This document shows positions 13,226 through 22,109 of a stretch of 25,901 nucleotides of DNA, piece after piece; position 1 is the first letter of the stretch; the number at the start of each line of letters is the position of its first letter. Below the pieces are notes generated by a model. It saw only the letters and a list, made by a program, of their open reading frames with translations. It searched no databases and was not told the origin of the DNA. A program made the position numbers and the translations under genes. The stretch covers positions 1 through 25,901 of the forward strand of contig QMLM01000002.1 in NCBI GenBank assembly GCA_003646745.1. Direction: 5' to 3'. The stretch comes from Deltaproteobacteria bacterium. GTDB lineage: Bacteria > Desulfobacterota > B13-G15 > RBG-16-54-18.

Positions 13226-14959
13226 ATGAACGATAAACTTATAAAGGTCTTGTTAATAGAGGACAATCCGGGATATGCCGAGCTGATGCAAGTAGTGCTG
13301 ACCAAGACCAAGGGTGCACAATTCAATCTGGATTGTGCCAAACGACTCTCCCAAGGGTTGGAGCGTCTTGGCAAAGGTGATATTGATGTAGTCCTTTTGG
13401 ATCTCTCACTGCCGGACAGCAAAGGGCTTGACACCTTCTTTAAGGTGTTTGAACGAATACCAGAAGTACCTATCATAGTGCTGACTGCAACCGATGATGA
13501 AGCGCTTGCGGTGAAAGCGGTTCAGGCTGGGGCTCAAGATTATCTGGTCAAGGGCCAAGTGAATCACAATTTATTGGTGCGTTCCATACATTATGCTATT
13601 GAGCGGCACCGCATTCAAGAGGAGTTGAGGAGGCAGACTACCCGTAAGTTACGTTCAAGTGAGGCCCGTTTTCTCAACATATTAGAGAAGAATGCAGATG
13701 GCATCGTCATAGTAGATAAAGAGGCAGTGGTCCTTTATGTCAATCCAGCTGCAGAAACTATGTTTGGGCGCAAGGCAAGGGAACTGCTCGGCAAACCTTT
13801 TGACTATCCGATAGTAGCAGGTGAAACTATGGAGCTTGAAATTGGCCGCAGTGATGGGGGGAAAGTCGCGGTAGAGATGCGAGTCGTGGAAACGGAGTGG
13901 GAAGACGAAGTGGTCTATTTGGCATCATTGCGGGATATTACGGAGCGAAAAAAGGCAGAGGAGGCGCTGAGGGAAACGAATATATTTCTAAAAAGCATCT
14001 TAGAAAGTTCTTCTTCCATTTCCATTATCTCCACCGATCTAGAACACAACATTCTTTACTGGAATAGAGGCGCGGAGACTTTACTCGGATATAAGGCCGA
14101 AGAAGTAGTCGGCCGTCATAAGATAGACATTTTATATCCGGATGATGAAAAAGAGACAAAAGAGACTGTAGAAAGGGTTAGATCCTTCATATTGAAGAAT
14201 AAAAAGGCAATAAGTTGTGAAATTAAAGAGATCACAAAAGATGGACGTAAGCTATGGATCAATTTGACATCTTCCCCTAGATTCGATGAAAACGGCCAAT
14301 TGAAAGGGTTCTTGGGTATTGGGGAAGATATCTCCGAGCGCAAGCGAGCTGAGGAGGAGCTTAGACAGAGTTCGGAGAAGCTGCAAAGGGCCATGGATGG
14401 AATTATTCGGGCCATGGCCTTGACAACCGAAATTAGAGATCCCTACACCGCAGGCCACCAACAACGGGTTGCCAATCTGGCTTGCGCCATAGCTAAAGAA
14501 ATGGGCCTCCCGGAGAATAAAATCAGGGCAATCCATACGGCCGCAGTAATTCATGATATCGGCAAGATATATATACCCGCTGAGATTCTCAGCAAACCCG
14601 GCCAGTTAACTGAGATTGAGTTAAGTTTGTTCAAAGCCCACCCGCAAATCGGCTACGATATCCTAAAAACCATAGAATTCCCATGGCCTGTTGCACAAAT
14701 TGTACTTCAGCATCACGAGAGGATGGATGGTTCTGGGTATCCCAGAGGGCTTTCGGGTGAAGAAATCCTCCTAGAAGCAAGGATCTTAGGCATAGCTGAT
14801 ATTGTAGAGGCTATGGCCTCTCATCGGCCTTATCGACCGGCTTTCGGTATAGAAAAGGCCCTAAAGGAAATCTCGGAAGAAAAGGGCATTCTCTATGATC
14901 CTGAGGTAGTAGATGCCTGCCTGAGGCTATTTAGAGAAAAAAAGTTTACGTTTAACTGA
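13226..14959 (+). CDS. Response regulator with REC, two PAS domains and an HD-GYP phosphodiesterase
   Basis: A 577-residue soluble signalling protein. The REC domain spans residues 6-125, with E12/D13 as acidic-pocket residues, D59 as the phosphorylation site (VVLLDLSLPD), and K109 (DYLVKG). PAS domains follow at about 145-245 and 252-375, each ending in the DITERKKAEE or DISERKRAEE linker. The HD-GYP domain spans about 385-570, with HD at 443-444 (VIHDIGKI), H472, and HHERMDGSGYPRGL at 496-509. HD-GYP enzymes hydrolyse cyclic di-GMP, and the full HHExxDGxGYP motif suggests activity. No histidine kinase is adjacent, so the REC input is unknown. The start has a short-spaced AGGGA (13219-13223) and a small hairpin upstream. 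A sigma-54-type promoter precedes it. Confidence 0.92.
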   Translation: MNDKLIKVLLIEDNPGYAELMQVVLTKTKGAQFNLDCAKRLSQGLERLGKGDIDVVLLDLSLPDSKGLDTFFKVFERIPEVPIIVLTATDDEALAVKAVQAGAQDYLVKGQVNHNLLVRSIHYAIERHRIQEELRRQTTRKLRSSEARFLNILEKNADGIVIVDKEAVVLYVNPAAETMFGRKARELLGKPFDYPIVAGETMELEIGRSDGGKVAVEMRVVETEWEDEVVYLASLRDITERKKAEEALRETNIFLKSILESSSSISIISTDLEHNILYWNRGAETLLGYKAEEVVGRHKIDILYPDDEKETKETVERVRSFILKNKKAISCEIKEITKDGRKLWINLTSSPRFDENGQLKGFLGIGEDISERKRAEEELRQSSEKLQRAMDGIIRAMALTTEIRDPYTAGHQQRVANLACAIAKEMGLPENKIRAIHTAAVIHDIGKIYIPAEILSKPGQLTEIELSLFKAHPQIGYDILKTIEFPWPVAQIVLQHHERMDGSGYPRGLSGEEILLEARILGIADIVEAMASHRPYRPAFGIEKALKEISEEKGILYDPEVVDACLRLFREKKFTFN

Positions 14960-14997
14960 AAAATCCCCCTTTTCACCTCCTTACCATAATATTGAGC

Positions 14998-15026
14998 TTG
15001 CATCAAACTCAGCAATACAGTAGAAT
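14998..15026 (+). promoter_or_regulatory. Candidate promoter of the YbaK-family gene
   Basis: TTGCAT (14998-15003), a 17-bp spacer and TAGAAT (15021-15026) form a sigma-70-type promoter with a good -10 box. The predicted start near 15033 lies downstream of the TTG at 15032, which argues that translation begins at the later GTG (15083). Confidence 0.45.
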
Positions 15027-15082
15027 TCTCATTGATCCTTATCGCTAAGTTGATCTCCTACAGCGATAAACGGGGACATTCG

Positions 15083-15565
15083 GTGAGGAAAGAGAGGTTT
15101 CCTTCAACCCCTGCCATCCGCACCTTAAGAGAAAATGGCGCCAGATTTTTAGTGCGTCCATACAAATACCAAGAAAAGGAAGTCGCTGCAGCAGCAGCTA
15201 GGGAGTTGGGCGTTGATGAACACTTGGTGATCAAGACACTGGTCATGGAAGATGAGCAGAAGAGACCCCTCATCATAATGATGCATGGGGACAAACAGGT
15301 ATCAACTAAAGCCTTAGCAAGGGCGATGGGAGCTAAATTCGTTACTCCTTGTGAGCCAAAAGTTGCGCAGAAACACACGGGTTATATGGTAGGAGGCATT
15401 TCCCCCTTTGGAACAAGGAAACGTCTTCCCGTCTATATTGAAGAGTCTATTCTGGATCTTGAAAGAATATTCATTAACGCTGGTAAAAAAGGCCTGCTAG
15501 TCGAAATCTCCCCGGCTGAACTGGTAAGGATACTAAACCCCACAACTGTCAATGTGGCGAGGTAA
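15083..15565 (+). CDS. ybaK: YbaK/EbsC-family aminoacyl-tRNA deacylase (Cys-tRNA(Pro) type)
   Basis: A 160-residue protein of the YbaK/ProXp trans-editing family, which removes wrongly attached amino acids such as cysteine from tRNA(Pro). Family features include the N-terminal TPAIRTLRENGARF, the lysine-bearing LVIKTLVMEDEQKRPLIIMMHGD, KALARAMGAKFVTPCEP, and the glycine-rich GYMVGGISPFGTRKRLPVYIE; this last segment matches the YbaK G-x-G-G-x-S-P-x-G loop. The start at GTG 15083 is chosen from the family N-terminus and the position of the promoter. It overlaps or closely precedes the DUF1614 gene, and rlmN follows, so the three genes form a small translation- and membrane-related operon. Confidence 0.85.
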   Translation: MRKERFPSTPAIRTLRENGARFLVRPYKYQEKEVAAAAARELGVDEHLVIKTLVMEDEQKRPLIIMMHGDKQVSTKALARAMGAKFVTPCEPKVAQKHTGYMVGGISPFGTRKRLPVYIEESILDLERIFINAGKKGLLVEISPAELVRILNPTTVNVAR

Positions 15566-15569
15566 GAAG

Positions 15570-16235
15570 ATGTTTTTTCTGCCCTTCTTGTTCATCTATT
15601 TCATCCTCTTTTTGTTCTTTCTGCTACTTATATTCTTTTTTGTTCAGATGGGCCTTATGACCATAGCATTTCAAAAGCTAGGTATCCCCCCTCAATATCT
15701 CCTTCTATTTCTATTTATGTCCCTGCTGGGTAGCGTAGTGAACATACCCATAGCTCGGCTCAGAGGGGAGGTGGTGACACAAGAGGCATTAATTAGACTT
15801 TGGGGATTCCGCTATCGAATACCCACCTTTAGTGTAAAAGAAACCACTTTGGCCATCAATGTAGGCGGGGCTATAATCCCCGTACTCCTCTGCCTCTATC
15901 TCTGGGCCGGCCTCCTTTTTACTTGGAAGGTGGTCTTGGCCACAGCGGTGGTTGCCTTTATTGTTAACCACTTAGCAAGACCCATCCAAGGGGTGGGAAT
16001 TGCTGTTCCTTTTTTCATACCCCCCCTCTTGGCTGCCCTACTTGGTATCTTACTTGCTCCAGAGGTCTCCCCAAGGGTTGCCTATATTTCGGGTACCATG
16101 GGGGTTCTTATTGGAGCGGACATAATTAACCTCAAGAAGATAAAGAAATTAGGTGCGCCTGTAGCCTCTATCGGAGGTGCAGGGACTTTTGACGCCATCT
16201 TCCTCACAGGTATCATCGCTGTCCTTTTAGCCTGA
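15570..16235 (+). CDS. DUF1614 family membrane protein
   Basis: A very hydrophobic protein of about 221 residues with six or so membrane segments and no catalytic motif I can name. The sequence matches the uncharacterised DUF1614 family, with conserved-looking blocks VVNIPIAR, FSVKETTLAINVGGAIIPVLLCLYL, VNHLARPIQGVGIAVPFFIPP, ISGTMGVLIGADIINL and the glycine-rich SIGGAGTFDAIFLTGIIA near the end. The ATG at 15570 follows a GAGG (15559-15562); another ATG at 15552 would overlap the upstream gene by 14 bases. Function is unknown. The conserved polar residues within membrane segments (N, H, D) hint at transport or intramembrane chemistry, but this is a guess. Confidence 0.8.
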   Translation: MFFLPFLFIYFILFLFFLLLIFFFVQMGLMTIAFQKLGIPPQYLLLFLFMSLLGSVVNIPIARLRGEVVTQEALIRLWGFRYRIPTFSVKETTLAINVGGAIIPVLLCLYLWAGLLFTWKVVLATAVVAFIVNHLARPIQGVGIAVPFFIPPLLAALLGILLAPEVSPRVAYISGTMGVLIGADIINLKKIKKLGAPVASIGGAGTFDAIFLTGIIAVLLA

Positions 16236-16238
16236 GCC

Positions 16239-17273
16239 GTGCTACCAGATCTGAAAAACCTCACCCTAGAGGAACTGGAAGCATTTATAGCCGGATTTGG
16301 CAAGGAGAGGTACCGGGCCAGACAGATCATGAAGTGGCTGTACCATCACCGGGTTTCCACCTTTGAGGAAATGACTGATCTTGCCAAGGAACTTCGTACA
16401 AGACTCTCCCGCAAAGCCCGCATCAGTTCTTTGAAGCTCCTCGCTGTGCAGACCTCCAGAGATGGGAGCAAGAAATACCTCTTTGAATTGGAGGACGGGG
16501 GGCTAGTGGAAAGCGTCCTCATCCCCGAGGAAGGACGCCTTACCTTGTGTATATCTACTCAGGTAGGCTGTGCCATGGGGTGCCGCTTTTGCCTCACCGG
16601 AAAGGGGGGGTTGGCCAGGGATCTCACCACCGGAGAAATCCTGAACCAAATATTGGGGGTTGCCCAAGGCTTAAATGGAAAAGAAAGGATCACCAATATA
16701 GTTCTTATGGGCATGGGGGAACCGCTCGCCAATTACGAAAATGTCACAAGGGCGCTGAAGGTGATGACCGCAGATATAGGGCTTGGTTTGTCCTACCGGA
16801 GGGTGACACTTTCCACGGTTGGGCTCATCCCACAGATGAAGAGGCTTTTCAAGGATGGTGTGAGATGCCGGCTTGCCGTCTCTCTAAACGCCTCCACACA
16901 AAAGGTTCGCAGCTATCTGATGCCTATCAGTAAGAAATATCCCCTACAGTCCCTGCTAGAGACATGCCGTCGCCTTCCTCTGCCACCCAGGGAGAGGATC
17001 ACCTTTGAATACGTTTTGATTCGAGGGATAAACGACAGCGAAACAGATGCCCAAAGATTGACCCGCATTATTAAGGGGGTAAGGTGCAAGGTGAACCTCA
17101 TCCCCTACAATGAATGTCCAGACTTACCCTTTAATAGGCCAACGATCCAAACCGTCCTTCTTTTTCAAAGGATTCTGATAGAGGAAGGATATACTGCCCT
17201 CCTTCGGGAAAGCAGAGGGGAGGATATCTCAGCCGCCTGTGGCCAACTGCGGGGCAGGATCAAAGGATCTTGA
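16239..17273 (+). CDS. rlmN: Dual-specificity rRNA/tRNA (adenine-C2) methyltransferase RlmN
   Basis: A 344-residue radical SAM enzyme that methylates A2503 of 23S rRNA and A37 of some tRNAs. The cluster motif is CAMGCRFC with C111, C115 and C118. The SAM-binding motif MGMGEPLANYENV and RRVTLSTVGLIPQM follow. The methyl-carrying cysteine is probably C334 in ISAACGQLRG, and the partner cysteine lies near the C-terminal region as in other members. The GTG start at 16239 comes 3 bases after the upstream stop and has no obvious ribosome site, so coupling is likely. The 3' end overlaps the convergent minus-strand gene by 14 bases. Confidence 0.95.
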   Translation: MLPDLKNLTLEELEAFIAGFGKERYRARQIMKWLYHHRVSTFEEMTDLAKELRTRLSRKARISSLKLLAVQTSRDGSKKYLFELEDGGLVESVLIPEEGRLTLCISTQVGCAMGCRFCLTGKGGLARDLTTGEILNQILGVAQGLNGKERITNIVLMGMGEPLANYENVTRALKVMTADIGLGLSYRRVTLSTVGLIPQMKRLFKDGVRCRLAVSLNASTQKVRSYLMPISKKYPLQSLLETCRRLPLPPRERITFEYVLIRGINDSETDAQRLTRIIKGVRCKVNLIPYNECPDLPFNRPTIQTVLLFQRILIEEGYTALLRESRGEDISAACGQLRGRIKGS

Positions 17274-17997
17274 TCTCCCCTTCTTTCACCTCAGCGAGGA
17301 TCCGAAGTATACCTCTTAAGGTCTCTTCTGTTACATCTTCCCCCTTTGTTATCTTCAAAACAACCCCTTTAACCCCTCCATTCACGCCTTGAAAAAGCGC
17401 CCTGTGTAGTTTGCGCAGAAGGATGGAGTCCTGCAAGGGCTTTATCCCCGCCAACAAGAACCAAACCTCTCTCTCTTTCTCCTCACAAATATCCCTTTTG
17501 CCTAATTTGAGCCTTCTCTTTATCGTCTCTAACTCAGAGGGATCACCTTGAAAGCAGAGGATTAAAGATGGAAAAGAAGGTCTACCCCTGTAGATATCTT
17601 GAAGGTGGGAGAGGATACGCTGGGGCAACTCTTTTCCCCCAAAAGACTTTTGTTCCCATTCGGTCTGATTCAGCTCGAAGTAACGGTAATCCTTCTTGTA
17701 CATAAAATAGAGTTCTTCTAACTCCCTCTGTTTTTGGGGATCTAGTTGTACATATCCCTTGTATTTTGTACGCAATAATTGCTGTAGTGCCCTAGCTTCC
17801 GCAAATTTGGCGTTGATCTCCTTATATCTCTCCTTAATCTCCCTGGCCGCCGTAGAGGAGTAACCCCGTTCTGGATTGAAGACCCTGCAGAGCTCCCTAA
17901 ATTCATCATATCTGTCTTTGATGTAGTGATAGGTCCCCATTAGGCTTCTCTCCAGCCCCTGAACATGTCTCTTGATATTTATCTCGTTGAGGGACAT
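17260..17997 (-). CDS. Hypothetical protein in the lon operon
   Basis: I do not recognise this 245-residue, strongly charged protein. The first half is rich in lysine, glutamate, arginine and tyrosine and looks helical or coiled-coil (about residues 5-115). The second half alternates strands and helices (PSFPSLILCFQGDPSELETI, REVWFLLAGIKPLQDSILL, GVKGVVLKITKG). It has no signal peptide, membrane segment or cysteine motif. The ATG at 17997 lies 4 bases after the lon stop, so it is surely co-transcribed with lon, hsp20 and the PCC-domain gene. That context suggests a role near protein quality control, which is inference only. Confidence 0.75.
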   Translation of the reverse strand: MSLNEINIKRHVQGLERSLMGTYHYIKDRYDEFRELCRVFNPERGYSSTAAREIKERYKEINAKFAEARALQQLLRTKYKGYVQLDPQKQRELEELYFMYKKDYRYFELNQTEWEQKSFGGKELPQRILSHLQDIYRGRPSFPSLILCFQGDPSELETIKRRLKLGKRDICEEKEREVWFLLAGIKPLQDSILLRKLHRALFQGVNGGVKGVVLKITKGEDVTEETLRGILRILAEVKEGEIKIL

Positions 17998-18001
17998 AGC
18001 T

Positions 18002-20386
18002 CTACTGGGAGATCCTGTCTTTACCTTGGGAGGTCCCCACGGAATCGGTCAAGGCCAATTTGAAGACCTCATCGGCGGATTCCACAAAGATAAACTCCAC
18101 CCCTCCCTTCAGCTCTTCCCCGATTTCCTCCACGTCACCGCGGTTGCGGGCAGGCAGGATTACCTTCTTGATCCCTGCTGCCTTGGCCGCCAATACCTTC
18201 TCCTTAATTCCACCTACCGGCAGAACCAGTCCACTGAGGGTAATCTCCCCAGTCATGGCCACATCGTCCCTGACCGGCCGGTCTGATAATACAGACGCTA
18301 GGGCACAGGCAATAGCAATCCCTGCAGAGGGACCATCCTTAGGGATGGCGCCAGCAGGAACATGGACATGGAGGTCATATTTTTCGAAGAAATCTTTATC
18401 AATCCCAAGCTCCTCTGCCCTGGTACGTACATAGCTTAACGCCGCCTTGGCCGATTCCTGCATCACCTCCCCCAAATGGCCGGTGAGGGAGAGTCCCTTC
18501 TTACCAGGCATTTTGGCGGCTTCAATAAATAGGATATCACCCCCTGCCTCGGTCCAAGCCAATCCCGTAACCACACCGGGACGGGAGGTGCGCATTGCCA
18601 CTTCAGAGAAATAACGTTCAGGTCCCAGGTAATCACGGAGGTTCTCAGGGGTGATGGTATCCCCCGTCCCCTCTCCCTGTGCCTTTTTGAAGGCTACCTT
18701 GCGGCAGATCCTTGCAATCTCTCTCTCTAGGCTCCTCACCCCTGCCTCTTTTGTATAAGAAGAGATAATTTTCCTTATTCCCTCATCAGTGAAGTTCACC
18801 TCCGCTGCTTCTAGGCCATGTTCCCGCATCTGTTTGGTGATGAGATATTCCTTGGCAATGGCAATCTTCTCCTCCTCTGTGTAACCTGGCAACCTTAGAA
18901 TCTCCATCCTGTCACGCAAGGCAGGATGAATAGTCTCCAATACATTTGCGGTGGTGATAAAGAAGACCTTGGATAGATCAAAGGGGAGATCGATATAATG
19001 GTCTCTAAAGGCGACATTTTGTTCTGGGTCAAGGACCTCTAACAGCGCTGAGGATGGATCTCCGCGAAAATCAGCACCCACTTTATCGATTTCATCGAGC
19101 ATAAAGACCGGATTCTTTGAACCAGCCCTTCTGATGCTCTGGATAATGCTGCCCGGCAAGGCACCAATGTAGGTACGGCGATGGCCTCGAATCTCAGCTT
19201 CGTCTCTCATCCCCCCGAGAGAGATCCTCACAAACTTTCTCTCTAGGGCCTTGGCAATAGATTGGCCTAAGGAGGTCTTGCCTACTCCGGGCGGACCGAC
19301 GAAACAGAGAATAGGACCCTTCATTTCCTCTCTGAGCTTTCTCACCGCCAAATATTCGAGGATCCTTTCTTTCACCTCTTTGAGGTCGTAGTGGTCCTCA
19401 TCCAAGATCTTCTTGGCCCTATCCAAATCCATATTATCGTTAGTCTCACGATTCCAGGGGAGTTCTATCAACCATTCAAGATATGTCCTTATGACCCCAT
19501 ATTCGGCAGAGGCTGGAGGAACTTTCTCAAGTCGGCTTAATTCTCTCTCGGCCTCCTTCATTACATAATCGGGGAGGTTCGCTGTCTCCATCTTCTCGCG
19601 GAACTCCTTGATCTCCACCTGGAGCTCATCCTCCTCCCCTAGCTCTTTCTTGATGGCCTTAAGCTGTTCGCGGAGGAAATATTCCCTCTGGGTCTTGGTC
19701 ATCTTATCTTGAACCTCTGACTGGATCTTAGTGCCCAGCTCCAACAACTCCATCTCCCTTTGAAGTATGGCAGAAACCTTCTTTAACTTATCCTCAGCGG
19801 AGTCCAGCTCTAAAATCTCCTGCTTCTCCTCGGGCTTCATCTTCACCATGGTAGCGATGAAATAGACGAGACGGATAGGCTCTTCTATGTTCATGGCCGC
19901 CGCCTGGAGCTCATCGGGAATATAGGGGACGAGGCTGATCATCTTCTGATATTGCCCAAGGACGGCCCGCATGAGGGCCTCCACCCTCTCATCCTTCTCC
20001 TCCCGCTCCTCCACCACCCGGACTTGGGCCTTAGGGAAGGGGTCGTCCTGGGTTATCTTCTCAATGACGACCTTTGTCGCCCCCTGAGCCAACATGCGCA
20101 TGCTCCCATCGGGGAACTTCAGCATCCGATGAATAAGGACGGCAGAACCCACCTGGTAAAATTCCCCCCTTTCCTTATCTTTAAGCAAAAATGTTCCTAC
20201 GATCCTGCCGTGAGAAAGGGCATAGTCGACGGCAGAAATAAGTTTTGGATCCTTGATTATCAAAGGGACCAAGGTATAAGGATATATAACCATATCCTCC
20301 ATAAGCAAAAGGGGCAGCTCCGGGGGGATCTTGGGCGCTTCTACCTTCTCCCCTACCCCCATGACCTTATCCTTTTCCTCTTCCAT
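18002..20386 (-). CDS. lon: ATP-dependent protease Lon (LonA type)
   Basis: A 794-residue cytosolic AAA+ serine protease that degrades damaged and regulatory proteins. The N-terminal LON substrate domain covers about 23-215, followed by the coiled linker. Walker A is GPPGVGKT (364-371), Walker B VFMLDEID (427-434), and the proteolytic dyad S687 (PKDGPSAG) and K730 (GGIKEKVLAAK). Length and order match bacterial LonA. The frame opens at a TTG (20410) inside hsp20, but the ATG at 20386 has AAAGGTGGAG just upstream and is chosen. It lies 10 bases after the hsp20 stop. Confidence 0.97.
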   Translation of the reverse strand: MEEEKDKVMGVGEKVEAPKIPPELPLLLMEDMVIYPYTLVPLIIKDPKLISAVDYALSHGRIVGTFLLKDKERGEFYQVGSAVLIHRMLKFPDGSMRMLAQGATKVVIEKITQDDPFPKAQVRVVEEREEKDERVEALMRAVLGQYQKMISLVPYIPDELQAAAMNIEEPIRLVYFIATMVKMKPEEKQEILELDSAEDKLKKVSAILQREMELLELGTKIQSEVQDKMTKTQREYFLREQLKAIKKELGEEDELQVEIKEFREKMETANLPDYVMKEAERELSRLEKVPPASAEYGVIRTYLEWLIELPWNRETNDNMDLDRAKKILDEDHYDLKEVKERILEYLAVRKLREEMKGPILCFVGPPGVGKTSLGQSIAKALERKFVRISLGGMRDEAEIRGHRRTYIGALPGSIIQSIRRAGSKNPVFMLDEIDKVGADFRGDPSSALLEVLDPEQNVAFRDHYIDLPFDLSKVFFITTANVLETIHPALRDRMEILRLPGYTEEEKIAIAKEYLITKQMREHGLEAAEVNFTDEGIRKIISSYTKEAGVRSLEREIARICRKVAFKKAQGEGTGDTITPENLRDYLGPERYFSEVAMRTSRPGVVTGLAWTEAGGDILFIEAAKMPGKKGLSLTGHLGEVMQESAKAALSYVRTRAEELGIDKDFFEKYDLHVHVPAGAIPKDGPSAGIAIACALASVLSDRPVRDDVAMTGEITLSGLVLPVGGIKEKVLAAKAAGIKKVILPARNRGDVEEIGEELKGGVEFIFVESADEVFKLALTDSVGTSQGKDRISQ

Positions 20387-20396
20387 ATCTCCACCT

Positions 20397-20879
20397 TTAC
20401 CTAATTTCAACGACTACCCTCTTCCCCTCTGCAGCAGGAGAGGTGAGCTTCTTTACTGTGATGGTCAGAAGACCATCTTTGTAAACGGCCTTGATAGCTC
20501 CTTCATCAATCCCCTCTGGGAGGGGAAAGCTGCGCTCGAATTCATTATAGTTTATCTCCGCCTGATGATAGGTGCGCCACTTCCCCACAAACTCATCCCT
20601 TCTCACTCCCCTGACCGTCAAGATTCCTTCGTTCATGGTGACGGAAAGGTCATCTTTTTGCACACCAGCAATTTCCACCTTTATCACCCACGCCTCATCC
20701 GTCTCATATACATCGGCCAAGGGTTGCCACTTCCCCTCCGGGGAGGGAAGAACTTTGCTGGGGGCCAAAAGGTTGAAAAAGTGCCGTTCGGCTTGGAGGT
20801 GTAGCCTCCTCATCTCCTCAAAAAGCTCCTCTGCCTCCTTAAACATCTTTTTTATCCTCCTAAAGGGTTCGTTACCCAT
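20397..20879 (-). CDS. Small heat shock protein, Hsp20/alpha-crystallin family
   Basis: A 160-residue ATP-independent holdase. The N-terminal helical arm (about 1-48) is followed by the alpha-crystallin domain: PLADVYETDEAWVIKVEIAG, KDDLSVTMNEGILTVRGVR, then FERSFPLPEGIDEGAIKAVYKDGLLTITVKK. The family's A/G-x-x-x-D-G-x-L motif is clear (AVYKDGLLTI). The C-terminal VVVEIR resembles the I-x-I/V anchor that drives oligomer assembly. It overlaps the PCC-domain gene by 8 bases, and lon follows within 10 bases, a chaperone-protease pairing that makes functional sense. Confidence 0.95.
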   Translation of the reverse strand: MGNEPFRRIKKMFKEAEELFEEMRRLHLQAERHFFNLLAPSKVLPSPEGKWQPLADVYETDEAWVIKVEIAGVQKDDLSVTMNEGILTVRGVRRDEFVGKWRTYHQAEINYNEFERSFPLPEGIDEGAIKAVYKDGLLTITVKKLTSPAAEGKRVVVEIR

Positions 20880-21288
20880 TTCGCCAAAGGAAAAGACCTG
20901 TTACCTCATCATATTTCCTCTCCAAGGGTTCCCCTTCCAACTCTTGGATGAGGGCCTCCCCGGCGAAGAGGATGGTAGGGGACATAAGATGACCTCCATA
21001 GGTCTTTCCTCCGGCATCCGAGAGGAGGATATGGGCATGGACCATGACGGTGCCATCCTTCAGTGAGATGTTCCCCATACAGGAGGTGATCTCCAAACCC
21101 CCGGAGATCTGTCTGCTTCTATAGAGTCTATCTTTTTGGTCGTAGTATCCGATGGTCGCTTCTTGCACCGCCCCGATTACCGATAAAAAGCCCACCCTTA
21201 CCCCTCTCTTACGGCATTGCTCGGTCAGCACCTCCAGGAGATCTGCACCATGAGGTAATCTGATCAAATAGGTATCCTTTATCCTCAC
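20872..21288 (-). CDS. PCC/DUF296 domain protein
   Basis: A protein of about 138 residues covering one PCC domain (plants and prokaryotes conserved, DUF296). Visible family blocks are YLIRLPHGADLLEVLTEQCRKRGV, GFLSVIGAVQEATIGYYD, SCMGNISLKDGTVMVHAHILLSD, and YGGHLMSPTILFAGEALIQEL, with the histidines that form a putative metal site. Bacterial single-domain members are often called DNA-binding, although this is not established. The frame runs upstream to 21417, but the GTG at 21288 follows AGGGAGG and a good promoter, and the residues before it are not family-like. It is the first gene of the Hsp20-Lon operon. Confidence 0.85.
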   Translation of the reverse strand: MRIKDTYLIRLPHGADLLEVLTEQCRKRGVRVGFLSVIGAVQEATIGYYDQKDRLYRSRQISGGLEITSCMGNISLKDGTVMVHAHILLSDAGGKTYGGHLMSPTILFAGEALIQELEGEPLERKYDEVTGLFLWRNG

Positions 21289-21324
21289 CCTTACCTCCCT
21301 CCTAAACAAAAGATAGTCTAATCT

Positions 21325-21353
21325 ACTATAGTCGATCTGATAGATGATGGCAA
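21325..21353 (-). promoter_or_regulatory. Sigma-70 promoter of the PCC-hsp20-lon operon
   Basis: On the minus strand TTGCCA (21353-21348), a 17-bp spacer and TATAGT (21330-21325) match the consensus at five of six positions in each box. Transcription would start near 21318, 30 bases before the GTG at 21288. It resembles a housekeeping promoter, and I see no CIRCE element or sigma-32 box. Confidence 0.65.
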
Positions 21354-21368
21354 GGTACTTTATGAGGC

Positions 21369-22109
21369 TTATTGACGGAGGACTGAGGTAACTCGCACCT
21401 CCACCTCCTTGAGCCACTCATCGGAATAAGGAGAGGTCCCCTTCAGGCCCTCGTCCAAAGGGTCCTGGGGGTTAAAGTTCTGGAGGGTCAGAGAGGAGGA
21501 CCCGCGGAGTTGGCGGGCTAATTGGAGCAGGTCCTCCTCCCTGTGGAGGGCTGGTACTACGGTGGTCCTAAACTGATAACCGACCTTTCCTGACTTGAGA
21601 AAGGTAATACTCTCCTTTATCTTTCCCACATCTACTGGCACACCGCAAGCCTTGGCATAACTTACCTCATCCAAGGGAGCCTTGACATCCATGGCCACAA
21701 AATCCACCAATCCCTCTTCTATTAGATACCGCAACACCTGGGGGCGGCTTCCGTTGGTATCGAGCTTGATAAGCAGACCTAAGCTCTTGATCTCCTTTAT
21801 AAGGGCGGGGAGATGAGGGTGGATGGTGGGCTCCCCCCCGGTGATGCACACACCATCCACCCACTCCCTCATTTCATCAAGGCGGTTTAGGATATATTCC
21901 AGGGGGATGTCTTCATAACCCTCTGGATTTAGGACCAACGAATGATTGTGGCAAAAGGGGCAGCGAAAATTACACCCTGGTAAAAAGAGCACAGAGACCA
22001 CCTTTCCAGACCAATCCACAAAGGATGTCTCCAGAAAGCCTTTGATTTTGATGCCCTCCTCGGGTTTCCCCCGGGGCAGACACGCTATAAAGTCCTTTTT
22101 CAGCTTCAT
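21369..22109 (-). CDS. nrdG: Anaerobic ribonucleoside-triphosphate reductase activating protein
   Basis: A 246-residue radical SAM activase of the NrdG2/YfkAB-like class that installs the glycyl radical on NrdD. The cluster motif is CNFRCPFCHN with C46, C50 and C53, followed by the SAM-binding VCITGGEPTIHPHL and LIKLDTNGSRPQVL. It is longer than the E. coli activase (about 154 residues) and resembles the longer type found with NrdD in many anaerobes. The ATG at 22109 shares ATGA with the stop of the upstream redoxin gene. A longer frame to 22163 would cover the redoxin gene and is rejected. Confidence 0.92.
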   Translation of the reverse strand: MKLKKDFIACLPRGKPEEGIKIKGFLETSFVDWSGKVVSVLFLPGCNFRCPFCHNHSLVLNPEGYEDIPLEYILNRLDEMREWVDGVCITGGEPTIHPHLPALIKEIKSLGLLIKLDTNGSRPQVLRYLIEEGLVDFVAMDVKAPLDEVSYAKACGVPVDVGKIKESITFLKSGKVGYQFRTTVVPALHREEDLLQLARQLRGSSSLTLQNFNPQDPLDEGLKGTSPYSDEWLKEVEVRVTSVLRQ

